Shown here in pieces: positions 50,528 to 59,216 of a stretch of 64,000 nt of DNA. Origin of the DNA: Burkholderiales bacterium (GTDB taxonomy: Bacteria > Pseudomonadota > Gammaproteobacteria > Burkholderiales > Burkholderiaceae_B); the NCBI GenBank assembly GCA_027484315.1, contig JAIXTE010000089.1:1-64000 (forward strand), read 5' to 3'. The notes beneath the pieces are model-generated. The model did no database searches. It saw only the letters and a list, made by a program, of their open reading frames with translations, and was not told the origin of the DNA. The stretch's first letter is position 1. Every line of letters begins with the position of its first letter. Both the position numbers and the translations under genes were made by a program.

Positions 50528-51262
50528 ATGATGTCTAAGAAACTTTTGGCGCTATTGCTTACTCTGGGTTCAATGAGCGGATGCGCGAGTTTTAACCCTT
50601 CAGTGGACTTCCCTGATGAAATGGGAGCTTCCACGAAGCCAGCAGGTAAGCAAGAAATGAGGATCGCACAAGAGGATCCCAATAGCGCGCAGTTTCACAA
50701 AGAAATGGCGATGGCGAGAAATCAGTCAACCGATGGATCGTTGTTCAACTCAAGTACATACTCCGGCCTCTTTGAGGATCGACGGGCACGACAAGTTGGG
50801 GATCTGCTGACAATCGTGGTGCAGGAAAGCATTGATTCCCAGCAACAAAATGAAACCTCGGTTTCCAGAAGGGATGATATCTCTTTGAGGACCCCTGAGA
50901 TCCGAGGGTTCTTCAATTTGCGGGGTATTGACGGATCAGCGACGTCGGACAAGGATTTCAGCGGAGAAGGCGCAACGAGAGCAAATAACCGCGTTACCGG
51001 TACGGTTGCGGTGGTCGTCACTGAAGTTCTGCCAAGCGGGAACCTGAGGGTCAAGGGTGAACGACAAATCGGGACAAATCGTGAAGTCGAGTACATCAAG
51101 TTTTACGGTATTGTAAATCCCGAAACAATCAGGTCGGGTAACCGGGTCGCCTCCACGGAAGTTGCAGAGGCACGTATTGAATATCGAGGACGCGGTCAAG
51201 TTGATTCAGCTCAGGCTATGGGCTGGATGTCGAGATTCTTCTTGTCTGTAATGCCGTTCTGA
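50528..51262 (+). CDS. flgH: L-ring lipoprotein FlgH
   Basis: FlgH forms the outer-membrane bushing. A lipobox GSMSG|C predicts lipidation at Cys19. The family core (SLFNSSTYSGLFEDRRARQV, GDLLTIVVQESIDSQ) and the C-terminal GMSRFFLSVMPF-like end (GWMSRFFLSVMPF) are present. At 244 aa the length is typical. Confidence 0.96.
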   Translation: MMSKKLLALLLTLGSMSGCASFNPSVDFPDEMGASTKPAGKQEMRIAQEDPNSAQFHKEMAMARNQSTDGSLFNSSTYSGLFEDRRARQVGDLLTIVVQESIDSQQQNETSVSRRDDISLRTPEIRGFFNLRGIDGSATSDKDFSGEGATRANNRVTGTVAVVVTEVLPSGNLRVKGERQIGTNREVEYIKFYGIVNPETIRSGNRVASTEVAEARIEYRGRGQVDSAQAMGWMSRFFLSVMPF

Positions 51263-51280
51263 GGGAAAGCCGGATATCTT

Positions 51281-52387
51281 ATGAATAAGCTAAAAAAATC
51301 GATCTCACTGCTGGCTCTGTGTTTTGTCTTCACTGCTCAAGGAGCAAACGCCGCAAGAATTAAGGACATCACCACAATACAAGGGGTACGCGAGAACCCA
51401 TTGTATGGTTACGGGCTTGTTGTTGGCTTAGATGGAACGGGTGATCAGACATCTCAAACGAGATTTACTGCTCAATCTATCGAATCGATGTTGACAAAGC
51501 AGGGTGTAAACCTGCCCCCAGGCATCTCTCTGCAGACGAAGAACGTTGCATCGGTAATGGTGACTGCGAACATGCCGCCAATGGGAAATCCGGGCAAAAA
51601 GATTGACATCACCGTCTCGTCCATTGGTAACGCGAAAAGCCTGAAAGGTGGAACCCTTTTGATGACACCATTAAAAGGAGCTGATGGACAGATATACGCA
51701 ATTGGTCAAGGAAACCTGGTTGTCGGTGGCGCCGGCGCGGAAGCGGGCAGATCGAGCAAACGGGTGAACCACCTGTCAGCAGGAAGAATTCCTGAGGGTG
51801 GAGTCATTGAACGGGCAATTCCATCAAAGGTTCTTGAGTCCAGCACAATTAAACTGGAATTGAAAGATCTTGATTTCGGTAACGCAGATCGAGTGGTAAA
51901 GGCTATTAATGCCAAATTCGGTAATGTCTCAAGACATATTGCAAGCGGTCTGATTGAGCTTGATGTCCCCTCAGACATGAATCAAAAGCTGGCATTCGTA
52001 TCAATAGTTCAGCAACTGGAAATAGTTGAAACGGAACTGGTGGCCAAGGTAGTTATTAATTCCCGGACGGGTTCGGTGGTGATGAATCAAAAGGTTTCAT
52101 TGGGACCAAGTGCTGTTTCGCACGGAAACCTCACTGTGAGTATTGATTCAATACCGATAGTGAGCCAGCCAAACCCTTTTGCTCAGGGTGAGACTGTCGA
52201 GACTTCCCTTGACCAGATAGAGATTAAAGAATCCGGCGGCGAGTTGATAAAGATAAATGGTAGCAGCAGCCTAAACGACGTGATTAACGGGCTGAATCAG
52301 TTAGGCGCGAGCCCGACAGATTTGATCAGTATCCTGCAAGCACTTAAAACGGCCGGTAGCTTGAAGGCAGATCTGGAGATTATTTAA
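51281..52387 (+). CDS. flgI: P-ring protein FlgI
   Basis: FlgI forms the periplasmic ring. A signal peptide (SISLLALCFVFTAQGANA|A) leads to the family start ARIKDITTIQGVRENPLYGY and GLVVGLDGTGDQT. The C-terminus contains SLNDVINGLNQLGASPTDLI and ILQALKTAGSLKADLEII. At 368 aa the length is normal. Its periplasmic chaperone FlgA is not in the window. Confidence 0.97.
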   Translation: MNKLKKSISLLALCFVFTAQGANAARIKDITTIQGVRENPLYGYGLVVGLDGTGDQTSQTRFTAQSIESMLTKQGVNLPPGISLQTKNVASVMVTANMPPMGNPGKKIDITVSSIGNAKSLKGGTLLMTPLKGADGQIYAIGQGNLVVGGAGAEAGRSSKRVNHLSAGRIPEGGVIERAIPSKVLESSTIKLELKDLDFGNADRVVKAINAKFGNVSRHIASGLIELDVPSDMNQKLAFVSIVQQLEIVETELVAKVVINSRTGSVVMNQKVSLGPSAVSHGNLTVSIDSIPIVSQPNPFAQGETVETSLDQIEIKESGGELIKINGSSSLNDVINGLNQLGASPTDLISILQALKTAGSLKADLEII

Positions 52388-52388
52388 G

Positions 52389-53183
52389 GTGGATACGCAT
52401 CTTCCTCCCCTGCCCGCTCTTGAAGCTCCGGCCATTATCCAGATACAAAAGAATTCCGCGACAAATGATGTAAGGAATTCGTTGGATTTGAATGGTCTCG
52501 CACTGTTAAGGAAAAAAGCGGGCGGTAGTGAAGAAGAAAGATCTCAAGCGATCGATGAGGCCGGCACCCAAATTGAAAGCATCTTCATCCAAAGGGCCCT
52601 GGGCTCGATGAGAGAGGGCTCCAAGCACTTCAAAAGTGGGCTCTGGCAGTCAAATGCCGGAGATATGTATGAAGGGATGCACGACCAAGAGATCGCATCA
52701 ACATTATCAAAAACAGGCATTGGAATATCCAAGCCGCTGGTAGAGCAGCTAAGAAGGCAATCGGGCATTGTCCCGCCTAAGCCGCCAAAAAAACCCTCCC
52801 CCTATCCGCTAAAAAAACCTGGTGGCAATCCAGATGTTCCTAGTGACTTAAAGGTGGGCAAACCCAACCCGACTTACTCGCAGAACGGTGTTGGTGATAG
52901 TGCCTCTGCCCAATTGGATGCGGAAAACCTTCGTTTATATCAGAACGACGATAAGCTGGAGAAAGTGCTTAGAGGACTGAAAGGCAAGTACTCCCTCAGT
53001 GAATTGACTTCTACAGTTGAGCAGGAACAGGAAGATACGACTCACGTGGAAACCATCACAATTCAGGAAGGCCTTGCTGGTCCCGATGATCCCTTTGTGA
53101 CCAATATCAAGGAAAAACAAACCCTTGAATTCTATAGCCCGTTAAACCAGGTAATCCAGAAGGTCACCTTCGGAATAAATTAG
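52389..53183 (+). CDS. flgJ: FlgJ-like rod-binding protein lacking muramidase
   Basis: The position after flgI and a rod-binding domain at about residues 55-125 (ESIFIQRALGSMREGSKHF, SNAGDMYEGMHDQEIASTLS) identify FlgJ. The usual C-terminal glucosaminidase domain is absent; instead there is a Pro/Lys-rich linker (PPKPPKKPSPYPLKKPGG) and ~110 unassigned residues. Peptidoglycan opening for the rod would then need another enzyme. Start is GTG 52389, one base after the flgI stop codon. Confidence 0.85.
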   Translation: MDTHLPPLPALEAPAIIQIQKNSATNDVRNSLDLNGLALLRKKAGGSEEERSQAIDEAGTQIESIFIQRALGSMREGSKHFKSGLWQSNAGDMYEGMHDQEIASTLSKTGIGISKPLVEQLRRQSGIVPPKPPKKPSPYPLKKPGGNPDVPSDLKVGKPNPTYSQNGVGDSASAQLDAENLRLYQNDDKLEKVLRGLKGKYSLSELTSTVEQEQEDTTHVETITIQEGLAGPDDPFVTNIKEKQTLEFYSPLNQVIQKVTFGIN

Positions 53184-53257
53184 AGTCTTAACGATTTTTA
53201 TTTTTTCCAGAAATATTGACGGTAGTATTTCCTAATAAGCATACCAAAGAGATTCCT

Positions 53258-54979
53258 ATGTCTTCGATTCTGAATAATGCCCTGTCCGGCCTAATGGCTT
53301 CACGAACAGCGCTGACGACAACCAGCAACAATATTGGCAATGCCAATACAGAAGGCTATAGCCGTCAACGCGCAGTGTTCGCCGACCGAGGATCGGATCT
53401 GCAAGGAGGCGTTTATGTTGGGCGAGGGGTTAACGTATCCCAAATCCAGCGCGGGTATTCTGATCTGATCAACGGAGAGGTAAACCGGAATCTTTCGCTG
53501 AGCGGATCGTTCAGAACGAGCCAGTCACTGCTGGGCAGGATTGACACCCTGATTGCAGCGGAAAATGTAGGCATCAACGGGGCCTTCGTGGATTTTTTCG
53601 AGTCAGCACAAGACTTGTCCGTGAGGCCCACTGATATCGTTTCAAGAAACTCCTTCTTGTCAAGAACTCAAAATCTGACCAGTCGGATCAACGATCTGGA
53701 TCGGCTTTTCAACACCGTTATTGACGAGTCATCTAATGGCATAAAAGACAGTGTTACGTTGATTAACGAGCTTTCGAAGCAGATATCAGACCTGAATATC
53801 AAAATTCAAAGTAGCAAGAGTTCTACGCCAGGTTCTCCCGGGTCAAACGATTTGAGTGATCAACGTGACCTTGCGGTTCAAAAGATGGCAGAGCAAATAG
53901 AGATCAATCGTGTTGTTCAGGAAGACGGTTCTTACGCGATCTTCATGAAAAACGGACAGCCACTAGTAGCGGAGTCTGTTGCCTACCAATTGCAAACAAG
54001 GACCAATCCTACTGATTCGACAGAAGTCCAGGTGGGTGTAAATGCTCTGATAGGAACGCAAACAGAATTCATTCCTTTCCCGGACGGGAAGTTTGGGTCT
54101 GGCAGGCTCGGAGGCCTATACGAGGCCCAGAAGAAAACCAATGAGTACAAGAACGCACTTGGATTGGTTGCTGTAAGGCTAGCGGAAACAGTCAATGCAG
54201 CCATAACTTCTGGGTTGGATCAGGATGAGAATCCAGGATCGCCTTTATTTGGCTTCTTGGGTTCCGGTGGCGCTGTGAACGGATTTAGTAGCGTAATTGG
54301 AAACCAGTTCAATTCGGATCTCAATAGCACTCTCTCAATTACCTCGATTGATACAAGCGTGACACTTCCAAAAGAGTATGAGGTGTACAGAAATTCTTCC
54401 GGCGACATGTTTGTTCGCGAGAGAGGACAGTTCGTTGAAGGTGCACCAGTGACTGAGACGCCACCCGGTTCAGGCATTTTCGATGCAAATGGCCTTTTCG
54501 AATTCTCCGTGAGTGGCTCTTTTGCAAACGGGGACTCGTTTATTGTGGCGCCGGTGAAAAATGCGGCGACAAACTTGAGGGTTCTTATTGAGGACCCATT
54601 CCAACTTGCAACAGCAGGTGTTCCGGATATTGGAGACCCCTTTGCGCCAGGAGACAATAAGCCAATCCTTGATATTGTTGAATTGCAAAACAAGGTAAGC
54701 GTCTATGCCAATACACCAAGTTCAGGAACCTCTCTGATCGGAGCATTCAATCAGCTCGTCAACAACGTTGGGAACGACAAGCGTGAGCTGGATACCAATC
54801 TGGCTGCTCAAGACGCCCTGCTTAATCAGGTCCTGGCTGACAAGGATGCTTTCTCTGGTGTGAACTTGGATGAGGAGGCTGCAAACCTTATTCAGTATCA
54901 GCAGCTATACCAGGCTGCTAGCCAAGTAATCAGCATCGAACGAACGCTGTTTGACAGCTTTTTGAACGCAACACGATAA
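53258..54979 (+). CDS. flgK: Hook-filament junction protein FlgK
   Basis: FlgK is the first junction protein between hook and filament. ATG 53258 gives the canonical MSSILNNALSGLMASRTALT and NNIGNANTEGYSRQR; the longer frame adds 14 unrelated residues. The 573-aa protein ends with EEAANLIQYQQLYQAASQVI, the family C-terminus. An AGAG-type site precedes this start. Confidence 0.96.
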   Translation: MSSILNNALSGLMASRTALTTTSNNIGNANTEGYSRQRAVFADRGSDLQGGVYVGRGVNVSQIQRGYSDLINGEVNRNLSLSGSFRTSQSLLGRIDTLIAAENVGINGAFVDFFESAQDLSVRPTDIVSRNSFLSRTQNLTSRINDLDRLFNTVIDESSNGIKDSVTLINELSKQISDLNIKIQSSKSSTPGSPGSNDLSDQRDLAVQKMAEQIEINRVVQEDGSYAIFMKNGQPLVAESVAYQLQTRTNPTDSTEVQVGVNALIGTQTEFIPFPDGKFGSGRLGGLYEAQKKTNEYKNALGLVAVRLAETVNAAITSGLDQDENPGSPLFGFLGSGGAVNGFSSVIGNQFNSDLNSTLSITSIDTSVTLPKEYEVYRNSSGDMFVRERGQFVEGAPVTETPPGSGIFDANGLFEFSVSGSFANGDSFIVAPVKNAATNLRVLIEDPFQLATAGVPDIGDPFAPGDNKPILDIVELQNKVSVYANTPSSGTSLIGAFNQLVNNVGNDKRELDTNLAAQDALLNQVLADKDAFSGVNLDEEAANLIQYQQLYQAASQVISIERTLFDSFLNATR

Positions 54980-54988
54980 GGGTAAATC

Positions 54989-55915
54989 ATGACGGTACGG
55001 ATGAGCACACAAGCGTTCTATAAACAGAACACTGATCGATTGCTTGAACAGCAAACAAAAATCGCAAAACAACAGAATCAGATCTCAAGTGGTGTAAAAG
55101 TTGTAACGCCGTCCGAAGATCCGATAGCTTTCGCGACTGCGCAGCGCGCGGAAAATTCCTTGTTTCGTATCGAACAATATGCGAGAAATATGGCTTTTGC
55201 AAAGAACTACCTCACCGAGTTAGAGGTTGGTATCGCTGCGTCTTCAGAAACAATGATCGGAGTTCGAGAAAAGATTATTCAGGCTCAGAACACGATCGTG
55301 TCCCTCACAGACAGAAAGATTATTGCAAACGAACTGCGTAGCAAAATGGATGAAATGCTGAGCTACGCGAATACCAAAGACAGCGCAGGAAACTTTTTAT
55401 TCAGCGGAACACGTACAGCTACCAAGCCATTCGATGTGGCAGATGGATATCAGTTCGCCGGCACGCCCTCCCCTGACAGTGGGATCTCATTCCAGGTTGC
55501 AGATGGTCGAGAAATGGATCTTTCCATTAACGGTCAAGATGTATACACCTACACTGACGGAACGGGAAACAACAGATCGTACTTTGCCGTTCTTCAGGAT
55601 GCAATTGATGTTCTAGAGGATCCGACCGCAATGAATTACAACCAGGTATTGGGGCAGCTCGCCGCCGAAGCTGATCAAATTTTCGACAACGCGCAAATTG
55701 CGCGCGGTCGGATCGGTGACAAAATTAATGAAATTGATTCGTTAACAGCGGGCTTCAAGATCATTACCACCGAGCTCCAGAGCATCATTACTCAGGAGGT
55801 CGCAACGGACCTGACCGAGACGATAAGTAGTCTTGCACAGTCGAATATACTGCTGCAGGCAGCGCAGCAATCGTTCGCATCGACAAGCAAACTCTCCTTA
55901 TTCGACTACCTGTGA
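54989..55915 (+). CDS. flgL: Hook-filament junction protein FlgL
   Basis: Second junction protein, flagellin-like. The N-terminus (MRMSTQAFYKQN-type, here MTVRMSTQAFYKQN; then QNQISSGVKVVTPSEDPIAF) and SAGNFLFSGTRTATKPF are typical. At 308 aa the length is normal. The last codons overlap the next gene as GTGA. Confidence 0.95.
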   Translation: MTVRMSTQAFYKQNTDRLLEQQTKIAKQQNQISSGVKVVTPSEDPIAFATAQRAENSLFRIEQYARNMAFAKNYLTELEVGIAASSETMIGVREKIIQAQNTIVSLTDRKIIANELRSKMDEMLSYANTKDSAGNFLFSGTRTATKPFDVADGYQFAGTPSPDSGISFQVADGREMDLSINGQDVYTYTDGTGNNRSYFAVLQDAIDVLEDPTAMNYNQVLGQLAAEADQIFDNAQIARGRIGDKINEIDSLTAGFKIITTELQSIITQEVATDLTETISSLAQSNILLQAAQQSFASTSKLSLFDYL

Positions 55916-56907
55916 CCACTAGCACGCTTATAAGTATCGCCAAGGACTCGCAACATGGAACGTACGAGTTCCTGAAGGGTCTCTATGAGCACTTTCATGA
56001 TGTGATCCTGGTCGATGTAGGTAACGGGTTTGATCAGATTGTTATAGACCAGCATTTTAGCGACTCAATCTTGCTAAAGATCGGTTCCTCCTCTGGGCTT
56101 GAACGGTCTCTAATAAGCGCGTTGTCCATGGTAGAAACTGACAATGTTCTATTCCTTCATCCTTGGGAGAGGATTTCCAACAAGGTAAGTGCTCAAGCAC
56201 TTCGTGGTTTAGTTGATTCCGAGATCGATGATTGCTTAAGTATTCCAATATATGAGTCATCGCTTGGGATTATTCGATGGAAGCAGAGACTATTTTCATC
56301 CACGGTAGGGGCCATAAAGATCTCTCAGTCGTTACTAGGGATTAACGGCGCCTCGACCTGCGGCAGCCATAGAAGATACCTCCCGGTAAATAGCAACAGA
56401 GATGGAGCGCTCGGCTGCCTCAGGAAAGAGTCAGCCTTCGAATCTTTACGCGACACTTTTGCTCAACACGAACTTCTGGTTGAGAGTGGATTTGACGCCC
56501 TTATTGCAGGTAGCCTGTCACAGGCCTTAATAGAGTTCCAAAACGCCGTGAGGGCTTTGGCGAACAAGGCTGGATATGAAAATCATGAGCATGCTGCACT
56601 TTCTGGATACTATTTGTCCTCCCTTAAAATGGGAATGTTCGAACAGATCATAGACAGCACTTTTGAGCATCACGATTTAATAGGTAGGAGTTCAACACTT
56701 TCCTACCTCGTAGCTGAAGCTATGCGAGGACAGCTAGAGCAAACTAAAAACGACAATCTTGCGGATGGAGCAAGAAAACTATATAGAAATGCAATGGCTC
56801 TTGGCGAGACTAATCAATACGACTTTCATTTAGTGGGGTCTTCAACAAAGTTAAGCCAAGATGGACTAAATAATTTAAAAGCAGGGGCAGAATTATGTTT
56901 GGAGTAA
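55912..56907 (+). CDS. GT2-like/TPR protein with degenerate DxD, possible filament modification gene
   Basis: Lies between flgL and fliS, overlapping both. The N-terminal ~130 residues match the layout of family-2 glycosyltransferases: an opening strand (LISIAKDSQHGTYEFLKGLY), a VILVDVGNG strand, and DNVLFLHPWERIS where active enzymes read FLDADE. The metal-binding DxD is replaced by HPW. The C-terminal half is TPR-like. This domain pair occurs in flagellin and surface-protein glycosyltransferases. It may be an inactive or metal-independent modifier, or a scaffold. GTG start. Confidence 0.55.
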   Translation: MTTSTLISIAKDSQHGTYEFLKGLYEHFHDVILVDVGNGFDQIVIDQHFSDSILLKIGSSSGLERSLISALSMVETDNVLFLHPWERISNKVSAQALRGLVDSEIDDCLSIPIYESSLGIIRWKQRLFSSTVGAIKISQSLLGINGASTCGSHRRYLPVNSNRDGALGCLRKESAFESLRDTFAQHELLVESGFDALIAGSLSQALIEFQNAVRALANKAGYENHEHAALSGYYLSSLKMGMFEQIIDSTFEHHDLIGRSSTLSYLVAEAMRGQLEQTKNDNLADGARKLYRNAMALGETNQYDFHLVGSSTKLSQDGLNNLKAGAELCLE

Positions 56908-57278
56908 GCGCTTATACCAAGGTGGAAATCGAGACAAGTGTAAACAGTGCATCGCCGCACAAGTTGGTGATTATGCTTTACGAGGCTGTCATCAAAGAAA
57001 TGGATCAGATGAAACTAGCTATCGTAAGAAAGGATTACGACGCTAAATCCAAGCACGTTGACAAGGCGCTACGAATCATTTCCGATGGACTTCGTTCATC
57101 TCTTGATATGACCAAGGGCGGTGAAATCGCAGAACAATTGTTTGATCTTTACACGTTTCTGAATCGTGAAATATTGAATGCCTCTGTTGCGAATTCGACT
57201 GAAAAAGTGGACATCTGCAAAGAGATCCTGGTTCAGCTCAGAGATGCCTGGCTTGATCTTTCAAAGGTGCCCCTATGA
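56895..57278 (+). CDS. fliS: Flagellin export chaperone FliS
   Basis: FliS binds the flagellin C-terminus before export. The 127-aa protein has YTKVEIETSVNSASPHKLVI and MLYEAVIKEMDQMK, the family start, and a C-terminal LLVQLRDAWLDL-like helix. It overlaps the GT2-like gene by 13 bases and the next gene by ATGA. Confidence 0.96.
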   Translation: MFGVSAYTKVEIETSVNSASPHKLVIMLYEAVIKEMDQMKLAIVRKDYDAKSKHVDKALRIISDGLRSSLDMTKGGEIAEQLFDLYTFLNREILNASVANSTEKVDICKEILVQLRDAWLDLSKVPL

Positions 57279-57607
57279 GTTTTTCTGAAGTCATCGACAC
57301 TCTATCGGCTATCAATCAAGCGATGCTGACCGCAGCCGAGGAAGGTGATTGGGATTCATTCCTAGCGTTGGCGACCGAAAGAATAAATAAGGTTCAGGAC
57401 TACTATGAGACGCTAGAGACAGCGCTCTCCGCTGATAAGGAGACGATCTCGGGATACATTGAAAGGATCCAAGATCTCAATCAAGACTACGAAGCAATAA
57501 GTGTCCTTATCAAGAGCAGAATGGAGGGTATATCAAAAGCTCTTGTTGCCTTAAAGAATGGCAAAATGGTTGACTCCTATTACCTCAATAAAGAGGTCTC
57601 TGCTTAA
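57275..57607 (+). CDS. fliT: FliT-like chaperone
   Basis: Position directly after fliS, 110-aa length and an all-helical sequence (LSAINQAMLTAAEEGDWDSF, LIKSRMEGISKALVALKNGK) fit FliT, the chaperone for FliD. Sequence identity to FliT is low across the family, so position is a main argument. It overlaps the fliS stop by 4 bases and the next start as TAATG. Confidence 0.8.
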   Translation: MSFSEVIDTLSAINQAMLTAAEEGDWDSFLALATERINKVQDYYETLETALSADKETISGYIERIQDLNQDYEAISVLIKSRMEGISKALVALKNGKMVDSYYLNKEVSA

Positions 57608-58710
57608 TGGTATCCGGTCCCCAGGGCGCAACAGGTGCAGTAGGTCCGGTTACGCCCGTAATGAGGGCCGCACCAATCATTGCAACAGTACAAAAAGAAA
57701 CTCTGCCGGCCGGTTTTGCGAAGACCATCAGCGGGGCGCCACAGGTGGCCACCATGGTATCCATGGAATCCAATGGTCGAGCAACAGTCAATATTGGAGG
57801 ACAACTTTTAACCGTAAAGTTTCCGCTACCCAACATGATCAAAACAGGTGATCAGTTCTCTATTCTGCTACGACTCGGGGGAGAATTCTCGACTGCAGAA
57901 AAGACCATAACCTCCGATCCAGGCAGGCCCTTTTCTAATAATTCGGCATTACCATCGGCTAACCAAAGCACACCAGTCACCATATCTCGTCCCGGCGAAC
58001 TTATTACCAACGTCATCAACTCTGCTGTAGCTAAGGGTTTGGCCCCCTATATGAGCGTTGCGGAGGACCTTCGGAATGTCAGGCGACAAATATCGGATTT
58101 AAATGGACGGTCTATGATTGTTCATGGATCGGAGGCCCGTGGACTGTTGATTGCGAGCCTGGCTGACTTCATATTCGGATCTGTTGATAGAAGTGGCGTC
58201 TTCTACGAATCACACCTAAAGGACTGGCTGGCCGGGAGGCGCACGCTTTCGCAAATAAAAAAGGAACCCCAGAACTTCTTGTCGATTCAGAGCGGCTATG
58301 AAGATGGAATCACAGAAATACCATTGGGCGGAGACAAAGACAAATTATCCTCACTTGTCTCGAATCAGATAAATGCATTGCTCACAGGTAAATTCCAAAT
58401 AGTGCTTGAGGGTTTGTTTCCATATCCAGTCGAACTGAATTTCGAACGGGAGTTTGATGACGCTGACTCAAGACAATTTCCCGGCGCAAAGAGTCCTTGG
58501 GTGGTGAACATTAAGATGTACCTAGAGCAGCTTGGGCTAGTGGAAGGTAAAGTGAGAGTCCACGAGGATGTTTTGGATCTTCAAATCGCATGCTCGCCAC
58601 CACTGCATGAAATCTTGACGAAAACAATTCCGGGTGCGCGGGAGGACCTGGCGCAAGCTGGGGTAGTTGTTAATAGCATATCCGTAAAAGTTCACGAGCT
58701 CTATGTCTAA
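57607..58710 (+). CDS. fliK: FliK-like hook-length control protein
   Basis: The C-terminal ~130 residues form a FliK/Flg_hook domain: LEGLFPYPVELNFER, WVVNIKMYLEQLGLVEGKVR, then a strand-rich end. FliK measures hook length and triggers the FlhB switch. The N-terminal part is less disordered than usual FliK and lacks long repeats, at 367 aa. It is followed with 8-bp overlap by an FlhB C-domain gene, a pairing that suits the FliK-FlhB interaction. Its ruler function is unusual given no hook gene beside it. Confidence 0.8.
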   Translation: MVSGPQGATGAVGPVTPVMRAAPIIATVQKETLPAGFAKTISGAPQVATMVSMESNGRATVNIGGQLLTVKFPLPNMIKTGDQFSILLRLGGEFSTAEKTITSDPGRPFSNNSALPSANQSTPVTISRPGELITNVINSAVAKGLAPYMSVAEDLRNVRRQISDLNGRSMIVHGSEARGLLIASLADFIFGSVDRSGVFYESHLKDWLAGRRTLSQIKKEPQNFLSIQSGYEDGITEIPLGGDKDKLSSLVSNQINALLTGKFQIVLEGLFPYPVELNFEREFDDADSRQFPGAKSPWVVNIKMYLEQLGLVEGKVRVHEDVLDLQIACSPPLHEILTKTIPGAREDLAQAGVVVNSISVKVHELYV

Positions 58711-59059
58711 AAGAATCAGGCCAAGTCAGCTAATCGAGAAGCTTAATCCTACCGAGAAAGTCAGGGCCAACCTGTGTTCAGAAGGGGATGACAAAAGACT
58801 TACCAGTGAGGCGATAGCCCTCTCCTATTTTTCGAATTCCGGGGCTCCAAAGATCGTAGCCAAGGGCCGGGGTATGGTTGCCGAAAATATTATTGCCAAG
58901 GCAGAAGAAAGCGGTGTTTTTGTGCATGAGTCAAGAGAGCTACTGATGCTTCTTGGCGGAATAGAACTAGACAAAGAAATCCCTAGCTCTTTGTATCACT
59001 CCATCGCTGTCCTTTTGAACTGGGTGCATGAGGCTGAGACAGTGGCCACAAACTCCTAA
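58703..59059 (+). CDS. flhX: FlhB C-terminal-domain homologue (FlhX)
   Basis: A 118-aa protein homologous to the cytoplasmic C-terminal part of FlhB: AIALSYFSNSGAPKIVAKG, VFVHESRELLMLLGGIELD, EIPSSLYHSIAVLLNWVHEA. It lacks membrane segments, and the cleavage NPTH is absent. Similar stand-alone FlhX/YlqH proteins in other bacteria can partly replace the FlhB cytoplasmic domain. It partners by position with the FliK-like gene. Confidence 0.88.
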   Translation: MSKRIRPSQLIEKLNPTEKVRANLCSEGDDKRLTSEAIALSYFSNSGAPKIVAKGRGMVAENIIAKAEESGVFVHESRELLMLLGGIELDKEIPSSLYHSIAVLLNWVHEAETVATNS

Positions 59060-59152
59060 TCTAGACAGTCAGCGCCTGCGCTTATTTTTCCTCCTCCCAA
59101 TAAATTCCCCACAACCTGTTTTTTTCTGGATGCATAGAAAACAATGGTAGTA

Positions 59153-59185
59153 TTGTTTTGCTTACTATGCGTATAGTAAAACATT
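59153..59185 (+). promoter_or_regulatory. Shared palindromic block before fliF
   Basis: 59171-59185 is identical to 12932-12946. Around it, TTACTATGC/GTATAGTAA (59162-59179) is an 18-bp inverted repeat with one mismatched pair. It lies about 40 bases before the fliF start. The rest of the 59060-59216 gap holds no gene, so fliE is not present here. Confidence 0.5.
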
Positions 59186-59216
59186 TTCTAAAAAACAAAA
59201 TTACCAAGGTTTCCAT

